Assembly: GCA_964646815.1 (NCBI GenBank)
Contig: CAZYFH010000016.1
Location: forward strand, 10,684 to 74,683
Direction: 5' to 3'
Length of the DNA stretch: 64,000 nt
DNA from: CAZYFH01 sp964646815
GTDB lineage: Bacteria > Acidobacteriota > Vicinamibacteria > Vicinamibacterales > UBA8438
A program made the position numbers and the translations under genes. Below are positions 54,833 to 62,535 of the stretch, piece by piece (within the stretch, counting starts at the first letter, position 1; the number at the start of each line of letters is the position of its first letter). The notes below the pieces were generated by a model. That model ran no database searches and was not told the DNA's origin. It saw nothing but the letters and a program-made list of their open reading frames with translations.

Positions 54833-56254
54833 GTGCATATACGTTTTGGTGTCGGCTCCGTGTTGCACGTCTGGCTCCTGGTCGGACTCCTGACCCCGGC
54901 CGTCGCTGCGGCGCAGCCGGCGCCAACCGGGCGGCCACCGAACGTCATCATCATCACGGCCGACGACCTCGGCTACGGCGATCTCGGCAGCTACGGCCAT
55001 CCGACAATCCGCACACCGGCGCTCGACCGCCTGGCCGCCGAAGGCCAACGTTGGACCAGCTTCTACGCGCAAGCGCCTGTCTGCTCGCCCAGCCGCGCCG
55101 CGCTGCTTACCGGACGCCTGCACCTGCGGAGCGGGATGTTTGGTCGCCGGACGGGGGTCTTCTTTCCCGACTCCCGAGCGGGTCTGCCTGCCGACGAGGT
55201 GACGCTCGCCGAAGCGCTCCGGGACGTCGGCTACGCGACCGGCATCGTCGGCAAATGGCACCTCGGCCACCTAACGGAGTTCCTCCCGACCCGGCACGGC
55301 TTCGACTCCTGGTTCGGGATCCCGTACTCCAACGATATGGACTGGAACCTGCCAGACGGACTCGACAACCGAACGGCCTACTTCGCCCCCGACGTCGACT
55401 ACTGGCAGGTGCCGCTCATGCGCGACGAGACGGTGATCGAGCGTCCGGCCGAACAGTCGACGATCACGCGGCGTTACACAGAGGAGGCGGTGCGTTTCAT
55501 CGGCGAGCACAAGGACGGGCCGTTCTTCCTCTACGTGCCCCATTCGATGCCGCATATGCCGCTCTTCGTTTCCGACGCATATCGCGGGCGGAGCGCCGCG
55601 GGGATCTACGGCGATGTCATCGAAGAGATCGACTGGAGCGTGGGACAGATTGTCGACGCGGTCGAGACAGCCGGCCTCGCCGAGCACACGCTGGTCATCT
55701 TCACCAGCGACAACGGACCGTGGCTCAGCTTCGAGACGCATGCTGGGACCGCGGGCCTGCTCCGCGACGGCAAAGGCACGACGTTCGAGGGGGGGATGCG
55801 TGTGCCCGGCATCTTCTGGTGGCCGGGTACGATCGAGGCCGGTGTGACCCAGGAGATCGGCTCGAGTATGGATCTCTTCACGACCGTCGTATCGATCGCC
55901 GGCGGCACGATGCCCGACGATCGTCCGATCGACGGGGTCGACCTCAGTCCCGCCCTGTTCGACAGCCGGGCGAGCCCGCGTCGCACGATGGCCTACTACC
56001 GGATGGGGGAGCTCTTCGCATTTCGTCTGGGCTCGCACAAGGTGCACTTCATCACCGAGGGGCGCTACACGCTCGACCCGGCGCGGGCGCACCACGACCC
56101 GCCGCTGCTCTTCAATCTCGACGTGGATCCCGCGGAGCGCTACGACGTGGCCGCGTCACAGCCCGAGGTCCTGGCCAGCGTGCTCGTCGAGGTGGCGCGG
56201 CACCAGGCCGGCATGACGGTCGCGGAGCCGCTCTTCGACCGCCGCGGTCGTTAA
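54833..56254 (+). CDS. secreted sulfatase (Cys-type)
   Basis: A 473-aa protein from the GTG at 54833, which follows GAGGAG; a start at 54641 would overlap the preceding gene. Signal peptide to about 28. Metal ligands D44, D45 in NVIIITADDLGYGDLGS. C84 in VCSPSRAALLTGR is the formylglycine-forming Cys in the C-x-P-x-R motif. GKWHLGH and FTSDNG with downstream VDLSPALFD complete the arylsulfatase pattern. Maturation needs a formylglycine-generating enzyme not seen here. Hydrolyses sulfate esters outside the cytoplasm. Confidence 0.94.
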   Translation: MHIRFGVGSVLHVWLLVGLLTPAVAAAQPAPTGRPPNVIIITADDLGYGDLGSYGHPTIRTPALDRLAAEGQRWTSFYAQAPVCSPSRAALLTGRLHLRSGMFGRRTGVFFPDSRAGLPADEVTLAEALRDVGYATGIVGKWHLGHLTEFLPTRHGFDSWFGIPYSNDMDWNLPDGLDNRTAYFAPDVDYWQVPLMRDETVIERPAEQSTITRRYTEEAVRFIGEHKDGPFFLYVPHSMPHMPLFVSDAYRGRSAAGIYGDVIEEIDWSVGQIVDAVETAGLAEHTLVIFTSDNGPWLSFETHAGTAGLLRDGKGTTFEGGMRVPGIFWWPGTIEAGVTQEIGSSMDLFTTVVSIAGGTMPDDRPIDGVDLSPALFDSRASPRRTMAYYRMGELFAFRLGSHKVHFITEGRYTLDPARAHHDPPLLFNLDVDPAERYDVAASQPEVLASVLVEVARHQAGMTVAEPLFDRRGR

Positions 56255-56312
56255 GTAGGCGGGGGCTGTGCCCAAGAACCCCGCCGCGGAGGCGCTACGC
56301 GCGCATCACGGC

Positions 56313-57473
56313 CTAACCGCCGCGCATCGCTGAGTACAGCGCGATGTGGCCGTCGACGACCCGGTGTCGCGCCGCCTCGTTCGGTTCGAGCGTCCACACG
56401 CCCCGTTCGGCTGTGCCGCCGAGCGCGATGCCGTCCGCTCGCGGCATCATGTGAATCCCGATCCCAACGTCATCGGCCGGCCCGATCCCACCAGACGTCC
56501 GGAAGTTCACCTCCCGCTGCGGCACCAGGTGCGTCAGCTGTCCTTTGACAGGCATCAGCTCGGCGTCGCCGAAGAGGTCGCGTGACCCCAGCCCGGTGCA
56601 GTTGACGACGATCGGCTCGCTGAGCGTCATGAGGTCGCGCCGCGTGTCGAACGTGCGGATGACGATCCGCCCACCCGCGTCGCGGACGTCGCGGACCAGC
56701 GCGTCGAGATAGATCGACGGCTCGATGCGGATCGATGGCTGTCGCGTTGCATAGCGGAGAGGGAACGGGTGTTCGCCCGGTTCAAGCACGACCCGGCCGG
56801 TCCGCAAGTGGTCCGAGAGGAGCGGCAGCCGATCGCCGTCGCGCCGCGGCACGCGCACCTCGTCCATCGTCTCGTAGGTATCGATCCACGACACGCCATA
56901 ACCGCTCCCGACCAGCACCTGGAGCTGCCGGTAGGAGATCTCGGCCACCTCTTTGAACTGCGCATCCCATGCATCCGTGCGACGCTCGGCATCAACCAGC
57001 CCGGAGGTCGGCGTGAAGCCGGCCAGCGACATGTTTGACGTCGTGTCGGGCGGCACCGTCTTCGCATAGATCGTCACATCGAAGCCACGACGCTGGAGCT
57101 GCCGAGCGGTGGTCAGGCCGACCGCACCGCAGCCGAGAACCGCCGCGCGCCGGGAGTCATGCTCTAACGCCCAGGTGGCCGCCACCGCGCCGCACCCCCA
57201 CGACAGCGACATTCCAGAGCCGCCGTGGCCGTAGTTGTGGATGACGGTCTTCGCGTCGAGCGAGTCGGTTCTGAGTACGAAACCCGACGGCCGGTGCGGG
57301 CGCAGGCCGACGGTGGTGCGGATGAGGCGGTCCCACGACGCGCGGACGCGCGGGAGACTCAGTACCAGACGCCTGTCGGCCGAAACGGCGTTGGCGACCC
57401 GTCGCGCGCACCCGCCGAGTCCGAGGCCGACGGCGGCCATGGCGCCGGTTCCGAGGAAAGTACGTCTGTCCAT
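56313..57473 (-). CDS. FAD-dependent oxidoreductase, D-amino-acid oxidase (DAO) family
   Basis: A 386-aa protein with twin-arginine-type start MDRRTFLGTGAMAAVGLGLG and lipobox-like GGC. FAD-binding GxGxxG equivalent is RRAAVLGCGAVGLTTARQLQ, preceded by an unusual N-terminal stretch (GGSGMSLSWGCGAVAATWAL). The DAO-fold end (PIVVNCTGLGSRDLFGDAEL; MPVKGQLTHLV; HMMPRADGIALGGTAERGVW) is complete. The nucleotide-binding motif lies about 110 residues from the start, later than usual. Probable amine or amino-acid oxidation outside the cytoplasm. Confidence 0.88.
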   Translation of the reverse strand: MDRRTFLGTGAMAAVGLGLGGCARRVANAVSADRRLVLSLPRVRASWDRLIRTTVGLRPHRPSGFVLRTDSLDAKTVIHNYGHGGSGMSLSWGCGAVAATWALEHDSRRAAVLGCGAVGLTTARQLQRRGFDVTIYAKTVPPDTTSNMSLAGFTPTSGLVDAERRTDAWDAQFKEVAEISYRQLQVLVGSGYGVSWIDTYETMDEVRVPRRDGDRLPLLSDHLRTGRVVLEPGEHPFPLRYATRQPSIRIEPSIYLDALVRDVRDAGGRIVIRTFDTRRDLMTLSEPIVVNCTGLGSRDLFGDAELMPVKGQLTHLVPQREVNFRTSGGIGPADDVGIGIHMMPRADGIALGGTAERGVWTLEPNEAARHRVVDGHIALYSAMRGG

Positions 57474-57585
57474 CCATCACCCCTGTCAGAGATCAGGCGC
57501 TCAAATCATAGATGGAGTGGCGGACGGCTTCTAGTGCCCTATTGCGAGGAGAGGATCGTGATCTTCGTTTCGCTGGCCGTGTTGC

Positions 57586-57598
57586 TTGACTAAGTCAA
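57586..57598. promoter_or_regulatory. palindrome upstream of toxin-antitoxin fusion gene
   Basis: TTGAC-TAA-GTCAA (57586-57598) is a perfect 5-bp inverted repeat 18 bp before the ATG of the fusion gene, and it includes a -35-like TTGAC. It is placed where Phd-type antitoxins bind to autoregulate. Confidence 0.45.
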
Positions 57599-57616
57599 CT
57601 CAGCAAACACCAACTC

Positions 57617-58546
57617 ATGGGGAAGTCGAAGTCGATTCACCCAACAAAGACGCATCCGTCTCGCCTGGTTGAGCGCGCCCGCGCCGGGGAGAAAGTCATC
57701 ATCGCACGCGGCAAGACGCCCGTGACCCGCCTCATCCCACTGGAGGCGATTGAGCCACGCGGCCGCTTCGGCGCCATGCGCGGTCTGGCGCGTGTCACGG
57801 CGGCGTTCTTTAAATTGCTCCCGTCAGAAGAGCTCGATCGTTGGGGCGTGTCGGACGTGCGTCTGCTGCTCGACACACACACGTTCCTCTGGTGGCTCGA
57901 CGGCGACCGCCGATTGTCGCGCAAGGCTCGCACGTTGATCGGCGAGGCAGCGAACGTCGTGTTCGTGAGCACTGCCTCGGCCTGGGAAATCTCGACGAAG
58001 GCACGGCTGGGCAAGCTGCTCGGTGCATTCGACGTCGCGGCGGACATCGTCCGCCGCATCGCCGGCCAGGGCTTTGCCGGGTTGGACCTCACGATCATCC
58101 ACGCTCAACGCGCAGGCCGTCTGCCGAAGACGCATCGCGATCCGTTCGACCGGATGATGATCGCGCAGTCGCAGTATGAGGATCTCCCCATCGTTAACAA
58201 CCAGCGGCTGTTCGACAGTTACGGCGTGACGCGAATCTGGTGGGGTCGATCCGATCCGCAGATAATGGGCAGCCGCCGCCGCGCACGACTTCTATCACGC
58301 GGGGCAGATCCAGCCGCTGAAGAAACTACGGGCGGGCGTCTGAAACGGCACCGGTCGCCGGTGCCTGATCAGTCGGGACCGGCCCAGACGATCAGAGGGA
58401 CTTCTCCACCAGATGCCCGCACCGCTCCCCGCGACGACCGGCGGGGCGAAGTTTACCCCGCCATCTCGATGAGAACGAAGGCCCCACACCGCACCTCTGA
58501 ACGCACGGATCGTACCAGCCTCACCAGCGTCGCGGTCGTGAGATAG
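57617..58546 (+). CDS. fused Phd-type antitoxin and PIN-domain toxin
   Basis: A 309-aa frame. Residues 1-80 are a Phd/YefM-type antitoxin (THPSRLVERARAGEKVIIAR; PVTRLIPLEAI). From residue 81 (codon GTG at 57857) VRLLLDTHTFLWWLDGDRRL begins a VapC-like PIN domain. Its acidic residues are in place: D86, E124 (SAWEIS), D175 and D178 (HRDPFDRMMIAQ). The PIN fold ends near 210 (SYGVTRIWW, about 58246). The last 100 residues (from GRSDPQIM) have no recognisable structure and contain the hairpin at 58347. In unfused systems a stop codon separates the two genes, so here one or both stops have been lost. Confidence 0.75.
   Translation: MGKSKSIHPTKTHPSRLVERARAGEKVIIARGKTPVTRLIPLEAIEPRGRFGAMRGLARVTAAFFKLLPSEELDRWGVSDVRLLLDTHTFLWWLDGDRRLSRKARTLIGEAANVVFVSTASAWEISTKARLGKLLGAFDVAADIVRRIAGQGFAGLDLTIIHAQRAGRLPKTHRDPFDRMMIAQSQYEDLPIVNNQRLFDSYGVTRIWWGRSDPQIMGSRRRARLLSRGADPAAEETTGGRLKRHRSPVPDQSGPAQTIRGTSPPDARTAPRDDRRGEVYPAISMRTKAPHRTSERTDRTSLTSVAVVR
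58347..58365 (+). terminator. possible terminator hairpin inside the C-terminal extension
   Basis: GGCACCGG and CCGGTGCC form a perfect 8-bp stem with loop TCG, about 100 bp beyond the end of the PIN domain. It supports the view that the original toxin gene ended before this point. No T-tract follows. Confidence 0.35.
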
Positions 58547-58574
58547 ACTGGCCGGACCGGAGCGAGAGCTTGCG

Positions 58575-60551
58575 ATGCGGAAGTTTCAGCCAACTGTCCA
58601 CACCACCTTGCTCGCGCTCGTCGTCATCGCAGTCGCCGTGCCTTCGCCCCTCGATGCCAAGACCGGCGAATGGCGCGCCTACGCCGCTGACCACGCGGCG
58701 TCGAAGTACTCCCCCCTCGACCAGATCACCGCAGACAACGTAAAGGAGCTGGAAATCGTCTGGCGCCAGTCGGCAATCCCCGACGCCACCCGGCACGGCA
58801 ACGACATGCGGGCGCCGAGCTATCACCAGAATACGCCGCTGATGGCCGGTGGGCTGCTCTACATCAGCACTGGGATGGGAATCGTGGCGGCGCTCGACCC
58901 AACGACGGGCGACGTCGTCTGGGCCGATATCCCCCCGGGCCGGGAGGGCAAACGGACAGGCGCCGGCGCCCGCGGCGTCGCCTATTGGACCGACGGCCGC
59001 GACGCGCGGATCATCGCGGTGATCGGCTCCACGCTCGTTGCCCTCGACGCGACGACAGGCGAGCGAGTTCTCGGCTTCGGCGAAACGGGCGAGGTCGACC
59101 TGACCCGGGGGTTCGATACGCGCGACGAGGTGGCGTCGTTCGGTTGGCGATCGGCGCCCATCATCGCGAACGACGTCATCATCATCGGCTCGCAGATCGA
59201 CGACATCAACTTTGCAACCAAGCCGGCCGGCCTCGAGGGCGCTCCCGGAGACGTGCGCGGCTTCGACGTGCAGACCGGGGAGCAGCTCTGGATCTTCCAC
59301 ACGGTCCCGCAGGAGAACGAACCCGGCGTCGAGACGTGGCTGGTCGATCCGGAAGCCGACCAGGCGTCGTGGGAGTACACCGGCAACGCCAATATGTGGG
59401 CGGCGGCAGCGGCTGACGAGGAGCTCGGATACGTCTACCTGCCGCTGTCGACGCCGACGAACGACTACTACGGCGGGCATCGGCCGGGTGACAACCTCTT
59501 CGCCGAAAGCCTGGTTTGTCTGGAGGCGCGAACCGGCCGGCTCGTCTGGTATTTCCAGGCGGTCCACCACGGCCTGTGGGACTACGACTTCCCCGCCCCG
59601 CCCAACCTCGTCGACATCACAGTCGATGGCCGCGCGATCAAGGCGGTCGCCATTGTGAGCAAGCAGGCGTTCACGTATGTCTTCGACCGGATCACCGGCG
59701 AGCCGGTCTGGCCGATCGAGGAGCGGCGGGTGCCGCCCGGCGACGTGCCCGGTGAGTGGTACGCCGCCACGCAGCCGTTTCCGACAAAGCCGCCGCCGTT
59801 CGACCGCCAGGGTGTGACGCTGGATGACCTGATCAACTTCACGCCCGAGCTGCGCGCCGAGGCGTTGGCGATCGTCGAGGACTACGTCATTGGTCCGATG
59901 TTCACCGCGCCGTCGCTCGTCGACGGGCGTCCCGGTGGCACGCGCGGAACGATTCAGCATCCCGGCACGGTGGGCGGCGCCAATTGGACCGGCGCCGGCG
60001 TCGATCCGGAGACCGGCGTGCTCTACGTCCCATCCATCCACAGCACCAACATCATCGGCATCGTCCGATCGGAGCACCCACGCGCCGAGATGCGCTGGGT
60101 CCGAAAGGAATACACCTACGCGATGGGACCGCAGGGGCTGCCGTTGTTGAAGCCACCCTACGGCCGGCTCACGGCGCTCGACCTCAACACGGGGACCATC
60201 CTCTGGCAGAAACCGAACGGCGAAGGCCCGCGCGACCATCCGGCGCTGCGCGGCCTTGATCTCCCGTGGCTCGGCCAAGCTGGGCGAGCAGCGCCGCTCG
60301 TGACGAAGACGCTGCTGTTCGCCGGCGAGGGCATCAACGGCCAGTTCGGCACCACCCCCCCCAACAGCGGTGGCAAGAAGTTCCGCGCCTACGACAAGCG
60401 GACCGGCGACATCGTGGCGGAGCTAGATCTTGACGGCGGCACGACAAGCGCCCCGATGAGCTACATGGCCGGCGGCAGGCAGTACATCGTCGTGGCCATC
60501 GGCTGGGACGATCGACCGGCAGAGTACATCGCACTCGCGCTAGCCGGCTAG
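58575..60551 (+). CDS. quinoprotein dehydrogenase without heme domain (third)
   Basis: A 658-aa protein with signal peptide MRKFQPTVHTTLLALVVIAV, ending LDAKT. Docking motifs: VAALDPTTGDVVWADI, GFDVQTGEQLWIFHTV, LEARTGRLVWYFQAVHHGLW, YVFDRITGEPVWPIEE, ALDLNTGTILWQKPNGEGPR, RAYDKRTGDIVAELDL. The terminal blade is MSYMAGGRQYIVVAIGWDDR. Nearly collinear with 34336-36321, so a recent duplication or parallel paralogue. No CxxCH; needs an external electron acceptor. Confidence 0.93.
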   Translation: MRKFQPTVHTTLLALVVIAVAVPSPLDAKTGEWRAYAADHAASKYSPLDQITADNVKELEIVWRQSAIPDATRHGNDMRAPSYHQNTPLMAGGLLYISTGMGIVAALDPTTGDVVWADIPPGREGKRTGAGARGVAYWTDGRDARIIAVIGSTLVALDATTGERVLGFGETGEVDLTRGFDTRDEVASFGWRSAPIIANDVIIIGSQIDDINFATKPAGLEGAPGDVRGFDVQTGEQLWIFHTVPQENEPGVETWLVDPEADQASWEYTGNANMWAAAAADEELGYVYLPLSTPTNDYYGGHRPGDNLFAESLVCLEARTGRLVWYFQAVHHGLWDYDFPAPPNLVDITVDGRAIKAVAIVSKQAFTYVFDRITGEPVWPIEERRVPPGDVPGEWYAATQPFPTKPPPFDRQGVTLDDLINFTPELRAEALAIVEDYVIGPMFTAPSLVDGRPGGTRGTIQHPGTVGGANWTGAGVDPETGVLYVPSIHSTNIIGIVRSEHPRAEMRWVRKEYTYAMGPQGLPLLKPPYGRLTALDLNTGTILWQKPNGEGPRDHPALRGLDLPWLGQAGRAAPLVTKTLLFAGEGINGQFGTTPPNSGGKKFRAYDKRTGDIVAELDLDGGTTSAPMSYMAGGRQYIVVAIGWDDRPAEYIALALAG

Positions 60552-60564
60552 CCGGCTAGCCGAC
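60541..60564. repeat. 8-bp tandem repeat spanning a stop codon
   Basis: TAGCCGGC occurs at 60541-60548 and 60549-60556, followed by the near copy TAGCCGAC (60557-60564). The TAG at 60549-60551 is the stop of the quinoprotein gene, so one repeat unit lies inside the coding end. The array is also palindromic and could form a hairpin. Confidence 0.6.
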
Positions 60565-60625
60565 AGATGGTCGACCCATAGCGCAGCCGTTTGCCATTGT
60601 TGTCTCTTGTGACGACACTTTACAC

Positions 60626-60859
60626 ATGAAAGCGGTCGGCATCGGGGAACTCAAGACGCGTTTGACCCCGTTCGTGAGGGAGGTGTGCGCGGGCGAGGTC
60701 GTGCTGATCACCGATCGTGGGAGCGTCGTCGCGGAAATCCGCGCCCCATCCACATTCGCCGATCCAGAGTCAGTAGTATTGGGATCGATGACGGTCGTCA
60801 CGCTTGACGAACGGATTCGTCAGAACGCGGTCGCACTCGGCTTCGCGACCGCGCCTTAG
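60626..60859 (+). pseudogene. antitoxin-toxin deletion relic
   Basis: A 77-codon frame. MKAVGIGELKTRLTPFVREV and AGEVVLITDRGSVVAEIR are the start of a Phd/YefM antitoxin. After about residue 45 it continues MTVVTLDERIRQNAVALGFA, which is the C-terminal end of a PIN toxin (VVTLDxRxRENAxxLGF). The middle (end of antitoxin, most of toxin) is missing. It is therefore a deletion fusion and not an active toxin; the antitoxin part could still bind DNA. Confidence 0.65.
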
Positions 60860-60887
60860 GCGCCGTCGCACGGGGTTGGCGGCAATC

Positions 60888-62456
60888 ATGGACGGCGTGA
60901 TTCACCGGCAGACCCTTGGCGACCTGTTGCGGCGAACCGCGGCCCGCCTGCCAGACAAACCGGCGATCGCGAGCGGTGACGTCGCATGGACCTACCGCGA
61001 ACTCGACACGATCTGCAACCGGCTCGCACACGGGCTGGCGGCTCGAGGCGTCGAAGCTGGCGACCGTGTGGCGATCCTGTCCCGGAACTCGCACGCGTTC
61101 GCCGCGCTCCGGTTCGCGGTCGCCCGGGCGGGCGCCGTCCTCGTCCCGATCAACTTCATGCTCAACGCCGAGGAGGTGGCCTACATCCTGAATCACTCGG
61201 GCGCGCGCCTGCTCTGCGCGGCCACGGAGTTCGTCCCGACGGCGGTCAAGGCGACCGCGACGGTCGCGACTGTCGAACGGCTGGTTCAACTCTCCGGCGA
61301 CGCGACAGACACACCCCCCCCGGGCTGGATCGCGTACGACGACCTCATCGCTGATCAGGTGACCGAGCCGACGGTCGACCTCAATGGTGGGAGCGTCGCG
61401 CAGATTATCTATACCAGCGGCACCGAGTCCAGACCGAAGGGCGCGGTGCTGACCCACGACGCCATCATCTGGCAATACGTCAGCTGCATCATCGACGGCG
61501 AGATGCGCGTGGACGACATCGTGCTCCACGCGCTGCCGCTGTACCACTGCGCACAGCTCGACGTCTTCCTCGGACCGTCGGTCTATCTCGGCTCCAGCGG
61601 CGTCATCGTGGCGCAACCGTTGCCCGACGTCGTCCTGCCGCTCATCGAACGCCACCGGGTAACGTCGTTCTTCGCGCCGCCAACGGTCTGGATCGGGTTG
61701 CTCCGCTCCCCCTTGTTCGATCGGCACGACATCTCGTCGCTCGGCAAGGGCTACTACGGCGCGGCAATCATGCCGGTCGAGGTGCTGCACGAGCTTGGCC
61801 AGCGCCTCCCGCAGACGCGCTTCTGGAACTTGTATGGTCAGACAGAAATTGCCCCGCTCGCCACGGTACTCGGACCCGAGGACCAGGTGCGCAAGGCGGG
61901 GTCAGCCGGACGGGCGACACTCAACGTCGAAACGCGCGTCGTCGACGATACCGGGCATCCGATCGCGCCCGGCGAGACCGGTGAGATCGTCCATCGCTCA
62001 CCCCAGTTGCTTCGCGGCTACTACCACGACGACGAGCGCACGCGTGAAGCGTTCGAGGGCGGCTGGTTTCACAGTGGCGACCTCGCGACCGTCGACGACC
62101 ACGGCTACATCACGGTCGTCGACCGTAAGAAGGACATGATCAAGTCGGGCGGCGAGAACGTGGCCAGCCGCGAGGTCGAGGAGACGATCTACAGCGTATC
62201 GGCGGTTTCCGAGGTGGCCGTGATCGGCCTGCCGCATCCGTACTGGATTGAAGCGGTGGTCGCCGTCGTCGTCCCTCGGGCCGGTGAGACGATGGCGGAG
62301 GAGGACGTCCTGTCCCACTGCCGTGCGCACCTTGCCGGCTTCAAGGTCCCGAAGCGGGTCGTCTTCGCCGACGCGCTGCCGAAGAACCCGAGCGGCAAGG
62401 TGCTGAAACGCGACCTGCGCCAGCGCTACTCGGACCTGCTGCGGAACGACGCTTGA
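60888..62456 (+). CDS. acyl-CoA synthetase (AMP-binding family)
   Basis: A 522-aa protein from ATG at 60888 (MDGVIHRQTLGDLLRRTAAR); no strong ribosome-binding sequence precedes it, but the upstream ATG at 60804 lies inside the relic antitoxin. Adenylation motifs are present: IIYTSGTESRPKGAVLTHDA, YHCAQLDVFLGPS, NLYGQTEIAPLATVLG, GWFHSGDLATVDDHGYITVV, DRKKDMIKSGGENVASREVE and the catalytic Lys region PKNPSGKVLKRDLR. Cytoplasmic activation of fatty or aromatic carboxylic acids to CoA thioesters. One of the few non-secreted enzymes in the region. Confidence 0.95.
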   Translation: MDGVIHRQTLGDLLRRTAARLPDKPAIASGDVAWTYRELDTICNRLAHGLAARGVEAGDRVAILSRNSHAFAALRFAVARAGAVLVPINFMLNAEEVAYILNHSGARLLCAATEFVPTAVKATATVATVERLVQLSGDATDTPPPGWIAYDDLIADQVTEPTVDLNGGSVAQIIYTSGTESRPKGAVLTHDAIIWQYVSCIIDGEMRVDDIVLHALPLYHCAQLDVFLGPSVYLGSSGVIVAQPLPDVVLPLIERHRVTSFFAPPTVWIGLLRSPLFDRHDISSLGKGYYGAAIMPVEVLHELGQRLPQTRFWNLYGQTEIAPLATVLGPEDQVRKAGSAGRATLNVETRVVDDTGHPIAPGETGEIVHRSPQLLRGYYHDDERTREAFEGGWFHSGDLATVDDHGYITVVDRKKDMIKSGGENVASREVEETIYSVSAVSEVAVIGLPHPYWIEAVVAVVVPRAGETMAEEDVLSHCRAHLAGFKVPKRVVFADALPKNPSGKVLKRDLRQRYSDLLRNDA

Positions 62457-62535
62457 CTCCCGGCCTCCCGGGAGCCACCATTGCCCACGATTCCGGCGAC
62501 AACCTGATTGCGGGCCTGAAGAGCGGGAGGCGAAC

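Noticed and set aside
58521..60278. Minus-strand frame of 585 codons
   Set aside because: Antisense to the quinoprotein gene at 58575; Asp/Arg/His-rich translation with no family signal.
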